From the NCBI RefSeq assembly GCF_050947875.1, contig NC_134568.1:256232615-256296614 (forward strand): 64,000 bases of DNA, in the 5' to 3' direction. How positions within the stretch are numbered: position 1 is the first letter of the stretch; each line of letters opens with the position of its first letter. The translations under genes were made by a program, and so were the position numbers. Below are positions 22,503-32,910 of the stretch, piece by piece. Source of the DNA: Dermacentor variabilis. Its lineage: Eukaryota > Arthropoda > Arachnida > Ixodida > Ixodidae. The notes beneath the pieces are model-generated. The model saw only the letters and a list, made by a program, of their open reading frames with translations. It did no database searches and was not told where the DNA came from.

Positions 22503-22503
22503 G
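22461..22503 (-). repeat. RTE (ATG/TGA)n 3' tail
   Basis: Fourteen trinucleotide units forming the 3' end of the RTE insertion. Such short repeats are added or expanded during target-primed reverse transcription. Confidence 0.93.
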
Positions 22504-22508
22504 CCTAG

Positions 22509-25448
22509 TTACGCCCACTGCAGGGCAAAGGCCTCTCCCATACTTCTCCAACTACCCCGGTCATGTACTAATTGTGGCCATGTTGTCCCTGCAAACGTCT
22601 TAATGTCATCCGCCCACCTAACTTTCTGCCGCCCCCTGCTACGCATCCCTTCCCTTGGAATCCAGTCCGTAACCCTTAGTGACCATCGGTTATCTTCCCT
22701 CCTCATTACATGTCCGGCCCATGCCCATTTCTTTTTCTTGTTTTCAACTAAGATGTCGTTTACCCGCGTTTGTTGCCTCACCCAATCTGCTCTTTTCTTA
22801 TCCCTTAATGTCACACCCATCATTCTTCTTTCCATAGCTCGTTGCGTCGTCCTCAATTTCAGCAGAACCCTTTTCGTAAGTCTCCAGGTTTCTGCCCCAT
22901 ATGTGAGTACTGGTAACACACAGCTGTTATACACTTTCCTTTTGAGGGATAGTGGCATCCTGCTGTTCATGATTTGAGAATGCCTGCCAAACGCACCCCA
23001 GCCCATTCTTATTCTTCTGGTTATTTCAGTCTCATGATCCGGATCCGTGGTCACTACCTGCCCTAAGTAGATGTAGTCCCTTACCCCTTCCAGTGCTTCG
23101 CTACCTATCGTAAACTGCTGTTCTCTTCCGAGCCTGTTAAACATTACTTTAGTTTTCTGCAGATTAATTTTCAGACCCACCCTTCTGCTTTGCCTCTCCA
23201 GGTCAGTGAGCATGCATTGCAATTGGTCTCCTGAGTTACTAAGCAAGGCAATATCATCAGCGAATCGCAAGTTGCTAAGGTATTCTCCATCAACTTTTAT
23301 CCCCAATTCTTCCCACTCCAGGCCTCTGAATACCTCCTGTAAACATGCTGTGAATAGCATTGGAGATATCGTATCTCCCTGTCTGACGCCTTTCTTTATA
23401 GGGATTTTGTTGCTTTCTTTGTGGAGGACTACGGTGGCTGTGGAGCCGCTATAGATATCTTCCAGTATCTTTACATATGGCTCATCTACACCCTGATTCC
23501 GTAATGCCTCCATGACTGCTGAGGTTTCGACTGAATCAAACGCTTTCTCGTAATCAATGAAAGCTATATATAACGGTTGGCTATATTCTGCACATTTCTC
23601 TATCACTTGATTGATAGTGTGAATATGATCTATTGTTGAGTAGCCTTTACGGAATCCTGCCTGGTCCTTTGGTTGACAGAAGTCTAAGGTGTTCCTGATT
23701 CTATTTGCGATTACCTTAGTAAATACTTTGTAGGCAACGGACAGTAAGCTGATCGGTCTATAATTTTTCAAGTCTTTGGCGTCCCCTTTCTTATGGATTA
23801 GGATTATGTTAGCGTTCTTCCAAGATTCCGGTACGCTCGAGGTTATGAGGCATTGCGTATACAGGGTGGCCAGTTTCTCTAGAACAATCTGACCACCATC
23901 CTTCAACAAATCTGCTGTTACCTGATCCTCCCCAGCTGCCTTCCCCCTTTGCATAGCTCCTAAGGCTTTCTTTACTTCTTCTGGCGTTACCTGTGGGATT
24001 TCGAATTCCTCTAGGCTATTCTCTCTTCCACTATCGTCGTGGGTGCCACTGGTACTGTATAAATCTCTATAGAACTCCTCAGCCACTTGAACTATCTCAT
24101 CCATATTAGTAACGATATTGCCGGCTTTGTCTCTTAACGCACACATCTGATTCTTGCCTATTCCTAGTTTCTTCTTCACTGTTTTTAGGCTTCCTCCGTT
24201 TCTGAGAGCCTGTTCAATTCTATCCATATTATAGTTCCTGATGTCCGCTGTCTTACGCTTGTTGATTAACTTAGAAAGTTCTGCCAGTTCTATTCTAGCT
24301 GTAGGGTTAGAGGCTTTCATACATTGGCTTTTCTTGATCAGATCTTTCGTCTCCTGCGATAGCTTACTGGTTTCCTGTCTAACGGAGTTACCACCGACTT
24401 CTATTGCGCACTCCTTAATGGTTCCCACGATATAGTCGTTCATTGCTTCAACACTAAGGTCCTCTTCCTGAGTTAAAGCCGAATACCTGTTCTGTAGCTT
24501 GATCCGGAATTCCTCTAGTTTCCCTCTTATCGCTAACTCATTGATTGGCTTCTTGTGTACCAGTTTCTTCCGTTGCCTCCTCAAGTCTAGGCTAATTCGA
24601 GTTCTTACCATCCTATGGTCACTGCAGCGTACCTTGCCGAGTACGTCTACATCTTGTATGATGCCAGGGTTCGCGCAGGGTATGAAGTCGATTTCATTTC
24701 TAGTCTCACCATTCGGGCTCCTCCACGTCCACTTTCGACTAACCCGCTTGCGGAAAAAGGTGTTCATTATCCGCATATTATTCTGTTCTGCAAACTCTAC
24801 TAATAATTCTCCTCTGCTATTCCTAGAGCCTATGCCATATTCCCCCACTGACTTGTCTCCAGCCTGCTTCTTGCCTACCCTGGCATTGAAGTCGCCCATC
24901 AGTATAGTGTATTTTGTTTTGACTTTACCCATCGCCGATTCCACGTCTTCATAAAAGCTTTCGACTTCCTGGTCATCATGACTGCATGTAGGGGCATAGA
25001 CTTGTACCACCTTCAATTTGTACCTCTTATTAAGTTTCACAACAAGACCTGCCACCCTCTCGTTAATGCTATAGAATTCCTGTATGTTACCAGCTATTTC
25101 CTTATTAATCAGGAATCCGACTCCTAGTTCTCGTCTCTCCGCTAAGCCCCTGTAACACAGTACATGCCCGCTTTTTAGCACTGTATATGCTTCTTTTGTC
25201 CTCCTAACCTCACTGAGCCCTATTATATCCCATTTACTACCCTCTAATTCCTCCAATAACACTGCTAGACTCGCCTCACTAGATAGCGTTCTAACGTTAA
25301 ACGTTGCCAGGTTCAGATTCCAATGGCGGCCTGTCCGGAGCCAGGTATTCTTAGCACCCTCTGCAGCGTTACAGATCTGACCGCCGCCGTGGTCAGTTGC
25401 TTCGCGGCTGCTGGGGACTGAGGGCCGGGGTTTGATTGTTGTATTCAT
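22509..25448 (-). CDS. RTE ORF: APE endonuclease - reverse transcriptase
   Basis: This is a 979-codon open frame. I place the start at the ATG at 25448 (MNTTIKPRP); an in-frame TTG further upstream lies in the target duplication and is not credible. The N-terminal endonuclease has LATFNVRTLS, LSEVRRTKEA (catalytic Glu), ILMGDFNARVG and CSDHRMVRTRI (catalytic His). The RT has LIHKKGDAKDLKNYRPISLL, AFIDYEKAFDSVE (first Asp), KGVRQGDTISPMLFTACLQE and LRFADDIALL (Asp-Asp pair), then GLKINLQKTKVMF. The C-terminus is basic and Trp-rich (WAWAGHVMRRED, RGRQKVRWADDI). No stop or shift is present and all catalytic residues I can check are retained. The product would nick target DNA and copy its own RNA in the nucleus. 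It may be competent for transposition. Expression is unknown. Confidence 0.93.
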   Translation of the reverse strand: MNTTIKPRPSVPSSREATDHGGGQICNAAEGAKNTWLRTGRHWNLNLATFNVRTLSSEASLAVLLEELEGSKWDIIGLSEVRRTKEAYTVLKSGHVLCYRGLAERRELGVGFLINKEIAGNIQEFYSINERVAGLVVKLNKRYKLKVVQVYAPTCSHDDQEVESFYEDVESAMGKVKTKYTILMGDFNARVGKKQAGDKSVGEYGIGSRNSRGELLVEFAEQNNMRIMNTFFRKRVSRKWTWRSPNGETRNEIDFIPCANPGIIQDVDVLGKVRCSDHRMVRTRISLDLRRQRKKLVHKKPINELAIRGKLEEFRIKLQNRYSALTQEEDLSVEAMNDYIVGTIKECAIEVGGNSVRQETSKLSQETKDLIKKSQCMKASNPTARIELAELSKLINKRKTADIRNYNMDRIEQALRNGGSLKTVKKKLGIGKNQMCALRDKAGNIVTNMDEIVQVAEEFYRDLYSTSGTHDDSGRENSLEEFEIPQVTPEEVKKALGAMQRGKAAGEDQVTADLLKDGGQIVLEKLATLYTQCLITSSVPESWKNANIILIHKKGDAKDLKNYRPISLLSVAYKVFTKVIANRIRNTLDFCQPKDQAGFRKGYSTIDHIHTINQVIEKCAEYSQPLYIAFIDYEKAFDSVETSAVMEALRNQGVDEPYVKILEDIYSGSTATVVLHKESNKIPIKKGVRQGDTISPMLFTACLQEVFRGLEWEELGIKVDGEYLSNLRFADDIALLSNSGDQLQCMLTDLERQSRRVGLKINLQKTKVMFNRLGREQQFTIGSEALEGVRDYIYLGQVVTTDPDHETEITRRIRMGWGAFGRHSQIMNSRMPLSLKRKVYNSCVLPVLTYGAETWRLTKRVLLKLRTTQRAMERRMMGVTLRDKKRADWVRQQTRVNDILVENKKKKWAWAGHVMRREDNRWSLRVTDWIPREGMRSRGRQKVRWADDIKTFAGTTWPQLVHDRGSWRSMGEAFALQWA

Positions 25449-25474
25449 ATAGGAGGTATATATATCAAATAATG

Positions 25475-25490
25475 CAGGCAATCAAATTAA
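25475..25490 (+). repeat. Target-site duplication, right copy
   Basis: Exact second copy of CAGGCAATCAAATTAA. The host LINE continues directly (AGCTTCAAGCATGGGCAGG), matching 37916-37934. Confidence 0.92.
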
Positions 25491-26248
25491 AGCTTCAAGC
25501 ATGGGCAGGAAATAATGACACGTTGGAAGAACTTGAGAATGCCTTCAGTATAGGTAGGCGTTTGGATGAACACTTATTTGTTCTTAGTCAGTGTATTGAA
25601 ATATCAAGAGTAGAAATCAGACCGTTATAGGTGGCCTTTTTAGACATTACAGGAGCGTATGACAACGTAGACAGCTACATTTTGTGGGATATTCTGGAAG
25701 GGGAAGACTTAGGTGACGATTGTCTACAGCTTTTAGGAGAGATTTACCAAGAAAATACCGTCTGCGTTGAATGGGAAGGGTTGACGAGCGAGGAGAAAGT
25801 TCATATAAACAAGGGACTGAGGCAGGGGTGTCCTTTATCCCCGCTGCTGTTTATGATATACATGGTGAGGATGGAGATGGCGCTAGAAGGAAGTAATATC
25901 GGGTTTAATCTCTCATACAAACAGGCGGGTACAGTAATAGTGCAGCAACTCCCAGGTTTATTTTATGGGGACGACATTGTGTTGCTTGCTAACAAGCAAA
26001 GTGATTTGCAACGTTTGGCTGATATGTGTGGACAGGAAGGCAACAATTTAGGTTTGAAATTTAGTTTTAGAAAACCAGGTATTATGGTATTCAATGAAAA
26101 CAGTGAACAGGCAGTAGTAATACAGGGCCAGTAAATACCTCGGGTAAAAGAATATAAATGCCATGGTATATGGATAAACGAAAGAAATATATTATGGAAA
26201 CACAGGCAAAAACAATAATACCAAAGTGGAAGCGAAATGCGGCCATAA
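25491..26248 (+). pseudogene. LINE ORF2, RT half, copy 1 (continues from 22460)
   Basis: This is the continuation of the esterase-type LINE after the RTE insertion. RT motifs are FLDITGAYDNVD at about 25640 (first catalytic Asp), NKGLRQGCPLSPLLFMIYM at about 25810, and LFYGDDIVLLANK at about 25955 (Asp-Asp pair preserved). An in-frame stop at 25628-25630 precedes the core. The frame ends at 26132. Homology to the second copy continues to AAATGCGGCCATA at about 26248, where an oppositely oriented LINE tail begins, so the C-terminus and 3' UTR are lost. Confidence 0.85.
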
Positions 26249-26840
26249 GGAGGAGGAGGAAATAAAGAGAGAAGGCAGGGCTGTTAACCAGAAATGCGTC
26301 TGGCCGTCTACCCTACTGTGGGGGACGGGAAAGAGGGAATAGAAAGATAAGATACAGAGAGGGAGGGGATGGGGAAGAAAGCCGGTGGTGAGCTGGTGCA
26401 CCCACGCACAGGGCCTCAGCGAGTCAAAGGCGTTGGCATCGGCCAGTCGCCCGCAAGAAAGACAAAAGTGCTTTCATAGCTTTGTAGGCCGACGAGCGAT
26501 GGGAACGGTCTTCAAGTAGCACCTGCGCAGACAACGCCCGATCATCCAGTCGTCGCAGTGCGATAGATAATGTTTGTCTTTCCGGCTGAAATCGATGACA
26601 ATAGCCCAATAAATGCTCGATGTTCTCTGCCATGCCGCAAACGTCCCATGAAGCCCTGTCGGTGATTCCGATCAAAGTAGTGTACGCCTTCGTGAAAGCC
26701 ACTGCCAACCAAGACCTTAAATTCACGACATCACAACAGACGACATCGAGACACGTGGATCTTGCTGCTCTTCGCAGCATACTTCGCATAATTCGAGAGG
26801 AACCATCTAAAAAAATTGGCTGATCGCACACACTATGGAA
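26249..26840 (-). pseudogene. 3'-terminal fragment of an I-like LINE
   Basis: Minus frame 26831-26424 ends with the C-terminal part of a LINE ORF2: a Cys/His motif resembling CX2C...HX4C (WDVCGMAENIEHLLGYC, first Cys replaced by Trp), then ALRRLDDRAL and YKAMKALLSFLRATGRCQRL before the stop. The 3' UTR follows (AGGGTAGACGGCCAGACGCA, TTCTGGTTAACAGCCC), ending in (CCT)n at about 26249. The 5' truncation is near 26840. The insertion truncates the esterase-type LINE. No target duplication could be seen. Confidence 0.7.
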
Positions 26841-27246
26841 ATGGTGTAAGCGAAGCTGTGTATGCTGTTAGCTTTGATTGCGAATAATTAGCGGTGATGT
26901 TAGCGGAGAATATGTGATTTCTTCGGCGTTTAGTCCAATGCGAGAGTCGCGAGTTCATGTTAAACGATACATTGCGTGCACCGCTGTTGCTTGTCTGCGT
27001 AGTCCGTGCACAGGACACATGGGGAGGCGTGCTTACTTGAGGCGTTGTTCTACGTCATTGTTCGTAATCTCTGATATGGTTGCGCATTATGATTGCTTCC
27101 CATGGCGCATCAAATCGTGGCAGAAGTACTGAACTTTAATTAATTTATGGTGTTGTGCGTAGTACAGGTAATTATTCTAAGTGTATGTACACATTGTATA
27201 CATACATTCGCGGTCTGTGCCATATTTCGCTGCGTAGCGAAGACGG
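26841..27246. other. No gene recognised
   Basis: Mixed DNA with only short frames. No recognised repeat. Confidence 0.4.
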
Positions 27247-27400
27247 TCCTGTTCCGCGCGACGCCTCTTGTGGCGTCGCGCGCAACAGGACAGAACGCTG
27301 AGCTTGGAGCCATTTTGCTGGCGCGTGTTTACCTGGTACTTTTGCCTGCGTGATGAGCACGCTGTTGAGGCGCCAGCTCCAAGCGCTGTCTTCAGGCTAT
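27247..27400. repeat. Nested CpG-rich inverted repeats
   Basis: A 19-bp stem (27247-27265 with 27272-27290, one mismatch, six-base loop TCTTGT) has core GCGCGACGCC / GGCGTCGCGC. A second, looser inverted pair (GCTTGGAGC ... CTGGCGC at 27302-27330 and its complement at 27370-27390) follows. It could be a small MITE remnant or a structured RNA; no function is assigned. Confidence 0.6.
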
Positions 27401-27569
27401 GGACGATTGTAATGTTTACACTGTCCCAACCCTGCGCGCATGCGACCTCCACAGCCCAGTACCTTCATTTTTGGCGCATACAGAAAAACAAGCACAACAC
27501 GTGCAAAACGCACAAACTGTGAAACGCTGCCGCGGCGGCGCCGGCCGACGTGCGCGGATGCCAGCGTCA

Positions 27570-27665
27570 TCTGGTGGTGTTTCCCCTTAACCCCCTTTTC
27601 CCCCTTAACCTTTTCCCATTACAGGGTAGAAAACCAGAATCTGTTCCGGTTAGCCTCGTCTCCTT
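27570..27665 (+). mobile_element. 3' end of an I-like LINE (truncated copy)
   Basis: CCCCTTAACCCCC, ATTACAGGGTAGAAAACCAG, then TTCCGGTTAGCCTC follows the same order as the LINE 3' UTR blocks at 12690-12800 and 26249-26330 (complement). It is more diverged. Non-coding. Confidence 0.45.
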
Positions 27666-28056
27666 TCGCACCCCGTTTATATATGTATCTCTCTCCCTAT
27701 ATATCTGGCGCCTTCTCACTAAACCCTGATTCGTCTGGGTACCTGGCCACAAGGGCTTAGACCCTTAGTGGTCCCATTACCCTTAGTGGTCCCATTTCCA
27801 GCGCCAGCTTTCTTAACTGCTACTAGGTTCTGAAAGGCATGCAGTTGTGCAAGACTCCGCGAACTTGTTAAGAGTTCAGCTGTGAAACTTCCTATTCGCC
27901 TGAAATAGAAATTTCAACCATCCTCGACGAATTCAAGTTTTCACTGAATGGCGTTATCGACTGCCTGTCTTTAATAATATCAGGTAGCTGGTATTGCGCC
28001 GTCCTCTTTTAGTCATGTCGACTCCCCTTCTTTGCTCTATAGTAAGGGACTATAAG
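27666..28056. other. No gene recognised
   Basis: Contains a short direct repeat, CCCTTAGTGGTCCCATT, at about 27760-27796. Otherwise nothing supported. Confidence 0.4.
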
Positions 28057-28145
28057 GTCACCGACGAATACGATACTCCCTAATGCGAAATTTAAGCGCA
28101 GCTCTATACGTGTTTTCATTCCGCCATATCTTGGCTAGCACGGAC
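28057..28145. repeat. Dispersed repeat (CGATACTCCCTAA family), copy 2
   Basis: CCGACGAATACGATACTCCC, TAATGCGAAATTTAAGCGCA and ACGTGTTTTCATTCCGCCATAT match 17524-17620 with scattered substitutions, followed by CT-rich sequence in both. Confidence 0.65.
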
Positions 28146-29932
28146 AGTCTGTCTCGTGCGACATGTTGAAAACGGAGCGAAGTATGGCGCGGGTCCTCGC
28201 TAATCTGAAGATCGCGTGGGCGCGATTAACAGCCGCCGCCGCCGACAGACATAACAGACGAGGCGCCCTACTCTGGCGCCATCTCCTAGCCGTGGTCGAC
28301 GCACAATGTTTTTCTTGTCAGCCTATCGCCATATCCTCCTCCTCCGGTTTCTGACTCATGGTTCCGCTGCACCTTCCTCTGCCGCTTTCCTCTTCGCGTC
28401 TTTCATCCCCCGCTGCTCTCCACGTTCGCGTTCATCAGTCGCTGTCCTCCTTCGCGCGGTTACGCCGCCGCTCACCGCAGGAACGGGCACTTAAGAGATG
28501 CTCTCTAAAGGTCGAGTCGGTGAAATACTTGTGCATAAAGTTCACATTCTCCCTCTGAGATAAACAGATTGCTAATTCAAAAGTAGTGGCTATCCCTCTT
28601 CGGGCCGCATAACGTAAACATATTCCAATCTGTTTTTGTTCCAATCTCCTGACCTCAAATTTACGTAACCACCGACGCAAGCATCAAGCGGTAACCCGCA
28701 GCGTTGTTTAAAATGCACAATCAAACGCGCTCCTTGTTTACGAAAGGTCACTTTTTTTTCCCCTTCCAAAGTGAATAGCATTGCCTGCAGTGAGCAGTTT
28801 TATCCATTTGGCTGACAAGAGCCAAAGAGCACGCTCAAATGGAGAGCGTTTTGAAGGGGCCGAGCGAGCACAGTGAAAGTAGATAACCGGGTGAGGAGGG
28901 TGGTTCCGGCCTCTAGGACTAGTCGGCTTCCTTTTATTCAGCTTGCGGTGGATGGCCGAAAATTGCGGCGGTGTGCAACGGAAGGTTAAAAATGCGGCTA
29001 ACGCGGATGCTCAGCAAATAAGAGTTGGCAGAGCGATGTTTTAAACATGCGGGAGGGGTTCGATAACGTTATCTGCGCCGCAAGCACTTTTATCATACGC
29101 CAATAAACCCATGCTCCCCGGCAGCTCCCTGTAGTCAGTGCCAGAGTTACAAGCGGCCTTCCCCGTCCTTTCGGGACGGGATAGTCTGCTGCTATTCAGG
29201 CAAAAAAGTCAGGTTTGTTCAGTAAATGCGCTTCAAAGCGTACACGTGACTTTCGCACGTGAGTTCTCGCGGTTTTGTGGCGTCGCGTGCGAGACAGGCG
29301 GAATGGGCGCAACCTGAAAATGTTTGACCAAGAAAGAGGGCTAATAGCGAAAAAAAGGGCGCAGAATCAGAAATAATTAGTTTTCTTTCGTTTGGTATAA
29401 TTGTGCATGATCAGTGTGCACATATAACATCAGATTGGGGATTTCCACGATTTTCGTGATGCCGCGTAAGACAGGCGAAGTAAAGGGCGACCCGAAAATT
29501 TTTTCTGAAATCGTGGAGGTGTGACTGCAGAATTTGAAGGGAAAATTTTGGAACAGCTTTACCTTATAGCGCCCATCGTCTAATACCAGGAACACTCGAG
29601 CTAGATACATCAGAGACATTGAAAAAAAAAATATTTCATTGCGATACTTTTACCTATTTCTTCTTTCCAAGTACAACCAGAAGGTAGAACCTGCGCGTCA
29701 ACTTCTTCGTGTACGGTAATCCGCTTGAGGAAAATTTCTGTTTAATCGTGCGCGAATATTCAAAATTTCGATAATGAATTTAATAGCTTTAGAATTTCTA
29801 TTCGAGCATTCGCTATTCAAGATGGTCGAATATTCCGTTCGTTCAAATACTATAAGGAACAGCTACTGTTCTCGCAGTCGATAGAGGGAACGAGTAATGC
29901 AAATGGAGACTCTTCTGAATGGTTACGGTTAC
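28146..29932. other. No gene recognised
   Basis: CT-rich interval at 28320-28490 and a small perfect hairpin, CCGTCC-TTTC-GGGACGG, near 29164-29180. Frames of 60-80 codons have no domains. Confidence 0.45.
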
Positions 29933-29935
29933 AAA

Positions 29936-30002
<67 letters not shown>

Positions 30003-30005
30003 ATA
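29933..30005. repeat. (AAAT)n microsatellite
   Basis: About eighteen tandem AAAT units without interruption. Confidence 0.97.
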
Positions 30006-30006
30006 T

Positions 30007-30338
30007 TGGTATATCACGGTGCCCTCAATGATTCTCTAAAAGGACATCCCTCTGCGGTTGACATGTTAAACGACGCCACGCAGAAGTTAAGGTTTCGTTG
30101 CTGCAACGGTGTTGCAATCATGCGGGCCTCGCAAGCAAGAATTGATTCGTGAGGTGGAAGACAAAGCTCTCATCGAGACGCCAAGACATTGCATGAAGTC
30201 AGGTTGCCACGAAACATTTGTTCAAGCCACAGAATAGAAGAGTTTTGGTAACATCCGTGTTGCCATCTCCTGTGAGATAAGTTGAATATGATACCCTAGA
30301 ATTTCGTGCCGAAAACCGGGAATGTATTGACGCTGACA
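30007..30338. other. No gene recognised
   Basis: Unique-looking flank between the microsatellite and the TIR transposon. Confidence 0.4.
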
Positions 30339-30340
30339 TA

Positions 30341-32096
30341 TACGGGGTGCCCCAGCTAACTTGGACCACGATGTTGAAGAAACCTATGCGTTCTTCAGAA
30401 CTGAAATCGCGTATATGAAATCGCGTATATATATCTAAACTTACTGTACCATTCTCTTGCTCGTCCTTTTTTTAGTAATTAGCAGAAATAAATTAATTCA
30501 TTTTTTTAATATAGTTTGAAACGTTCAAAGGTCAATGGGAAAGTTGTGGAGCTCCACCAATATTGCCCAACCCAGGTACCTCCAATGAGAAAGAATTAGC
30601 GTGGCCGTTTTATTGGGGAAAAACGAAAGCCCGCGGAGTTAAAAAAAATACCACGCGACAGCGCGCTCTGTCAACACCTCCTAGTTGAAATACAGCGCGG
30701 CTCCCGTTTCTGCGGCGATAATTGCACTCTCACGCTAGCAGAATACATGCGGATGAAAAATGACAAGCTCATGAGTTCGAATTTAGGAGCAAGACCCGAA
30801 CAAGCAAACACGCATTATAACAAGCTTCATAACGTCGTGTCAATTACACTGGTTGTCACAAAAAGAAGAATTGTAACCTCACACGGAAGGTCGCTTTTAG
30901 CTTTTTAGCACAAGGATCTAATTTGAGAAATCAAGCCGCTATTGAAAGTCTCTTTCTTGCAGCTTTTGATGCAGGTGGAGGTGATACGGATGCATTTCAG
31001 CCTTCCTAAGAACTGTTGGCACTGAAGCCGTTGAAATGCTGACCTTACCACTCACATCACGCACGCTGGAATGAGGGTTTGCAATCATGAAAGCCAAAAT
31101 GTCTCCTTCAGCCTCTTCACTGATGGTGCCCTTTCTGCGCCGCGTCTTCTTGAAGCTACCTGTTTCTTTCAGCGTCAAGGAACTCCTCATAATTGTGTTT
31201 GCGCTAGGTCTTCCCCCACATTGCGAATATCGTTAGACACTGGCAGCTTTCCTCTTTGCGCTCCGTGCCGCTCCCAAGGCTAAAACCATGTTCGCCTTCT
31301 GCTCGCTTGAGTACGGCATGCTTTAGGCACTGCAAACAAATTCTTCGAAACGGTTGCGCGGCACGACAGTAATAGGCAGTCGAGCTCAAATGTATCTATA
31401 GGCTCTGGCACAGCTAGGAAGAAAAGCGGCGTTGTAACAAATGATGCTCTCTCTTGCACAGGTTCCAGACGTATGATGCATGTTTTGTGTGCATTTTTTC
31501 TATTCTGCATTGACTTGAACGCTGGAACAAAAATTGCTCTTCACGTCATATTAAAATAAACGGCTGATGACAGCGCATTCTTCGGCCACAGGCGCGAGCG
31601 GGTGCTGACGAAGCACTTTTTCGCAGCGCCATCGCCCGCCGCTGCCGGTAATGTCTGAGCCGAGCGAAGGTTGAAGCCCTTTCTCGTAAGTGAAGGGAAG
31701 GCGTGACGCTGGCGATGTTTTTTACAAATCCCTCATGAGAGCGCTGTAATCGCGGCGCATTCGGGCGCACAGAGCGTGCTGTCACGTGGTATATATTTTA
31801 ACTTCGCGGGCTTTCGTTTTTTATGTATAAAAACAGCCACGCTAAGTATATCTCGTTGCAAGTACCTGGGTTGGGCAATATTTGTGAAGCTCCACAACTT
31901 TCCTATCGAAGACTGAACGTTTCAAGCTATATTTACAAGGTAATTAATTTCTTTCGGCTAATTATTCAAAAAAAGACGAGCAAAATAATGGTACTGTTTG
32001 TTTAGATAAATGCCTACAACATCCACGCAATTTGTGTTCTGAAGAACGCATAGGCTTTTTCAACCTCTTGGTCCAAGTTAGCTGGGACACCTTGTA
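30341..32096. mobile_element. TIR DNA transposon with about 330-bp arms
   Basis: The left end, TACGGGGTGCCCCAGCTAAC, and the complement of the right end, TACAAGGTGTCCCAGCTAAC, begin long inverted arms (30341 to about 30671; about 31771-32096). The arms stay alignable through CTATGCGTTCTTCAGAAC, GTTGTGGAGCTYCAC, ATTGCCCAACCCAGGTAC, AACGAAAGCCCGCG and GCTCTGT. TA lies immediately outside both ends (30339-30340 and 32097-32098), as expected for Tc1/mariner-type TA targets. The 1.76-kb interior holds a transposase remnant on minus, so this is a decayed autonomous element. Confidence 0.85.
30939..31290 (-). pseudogene. Transposase N-terminal (helix-turn-helix) remnant
   Basis: Minus frame 31190-30939 reads LKETGSFKKTRRRKG, then a segment patterned like paired helix-turn-helix DNA-binding domains (SSVRDVSGKVSISTASVPTVLRK), then HPYHLHLHQKLQERDF. 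This matches the order seen in N-termini of Tc1/mariner-superfamily transposases: a basic linker, the second HTH, and the lead-in to the catalytic core. No DDE core follows; the frame closes at 30939. It sits inside the TIR element and is taken as its former transposase. Assignment is by pattern. Confidence 0.55.
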
Positions 32097-32098
32097 TA

Positions 32099-32910
32099 TT
32101 TAGTGGTTCCAGTGCGTCTTACTGTTTCGGATGCGACGTGAAGACATGCTCTTGAAGGTCTGCAGCGCTACCTTGAGCACGAGTGCTTCGAAGAATTCTC
32201 GGGAAATTCTCGCATAAAGAAACACCTTGGGCAATTGAATCTGCGACATCAAAAGCAGGGAAAACGTCTTTTTATTTTAACCGTAGTGTGATGAAACTGT
32301 TGGACGTTTTTTAAGAAAAGAATGTTCATGATTTTTTGTGTCCTTTGCAAAAACAATTTTCTTTTATTTCTATTTTTCTTTATTCTTTAGAGTTTTAATT
32401 AAGCCGAGAGTGGCGTAATTTTTTCTTACAACAAAGTGAGATGGAACAAACGCACAGGCCCTGAGTGCTTAAATCCTGCGTGTTTGTCGTGGAATGGGGT
32501 ATCATGCAAGGTAAATAAAAGTGGTGTCCTTTAGCGACCGTGGCCCAAGTGTTTTTAAGACTTTCGTATTCAAAGTCACCACGCACAAGTTTTGACCACA
32601 GGGACACACTTGGGCAAACGTTGTGGTGGCAATGTGAGCACTAAGTACCGTTGACGGAAGGCGTGTGATAGTGATAGGGCACAGTGTGCAGTAACCTTCG
32701 CGCTCTGCTTCACGCGTCGATTCCCGTTGCTCCTTGTCATTCGATCTTCGCGTTTCGCTTAAAGCATGTCCTCACCCTTGAGGACGCGCATTCATTGCGT
32801 ATCCGAGCATCTCCTGCATGGCGCTCCCGTTCTTCAGATTTGCTTTCCTCTCGTCTCGTTGTTGGACCCTATTCTAGGAAGACTCTAGCATTCTCTCTTA
32901 CCGTGCTCAG
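32099..32910. other. No gene recognised
   Basis: T-rich tract at 32320-32400; frames up to about 100 codons with no domain. It contains a CT-rich approach to the possible 3' splice site at 32910. Confidence 0.4.

Larger units (their letters stand above)
22461..25474 (-). mobile_element. Full-length RTE-clade LINE, apparently intact
   Basis: About 3.0 kb on the minus strand. The 5' leader is only about 26 bases, followed by a single large ORF. The 3' non-coding part is 5 bases past the stop, then a (TGA/ATG)n tail (22461-22503 on plus reads TCA repeats). Single-ORF organisation, an APE endonuclease plus RT without RNase H, a minimal 3' UTR and a trinucleotide tail are the standard signature of RTE elements. 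It is flanked by a perfect 16-bp target duplication and splits the esterase-type LINE. Confidence 0.93.

Noticed and set aside
22509..25448. 979-codon ORF considered as a host gene
   Set aside because: Endonuclease-RT domains, trinucleotide tail and target duplication show a retrotransposon.
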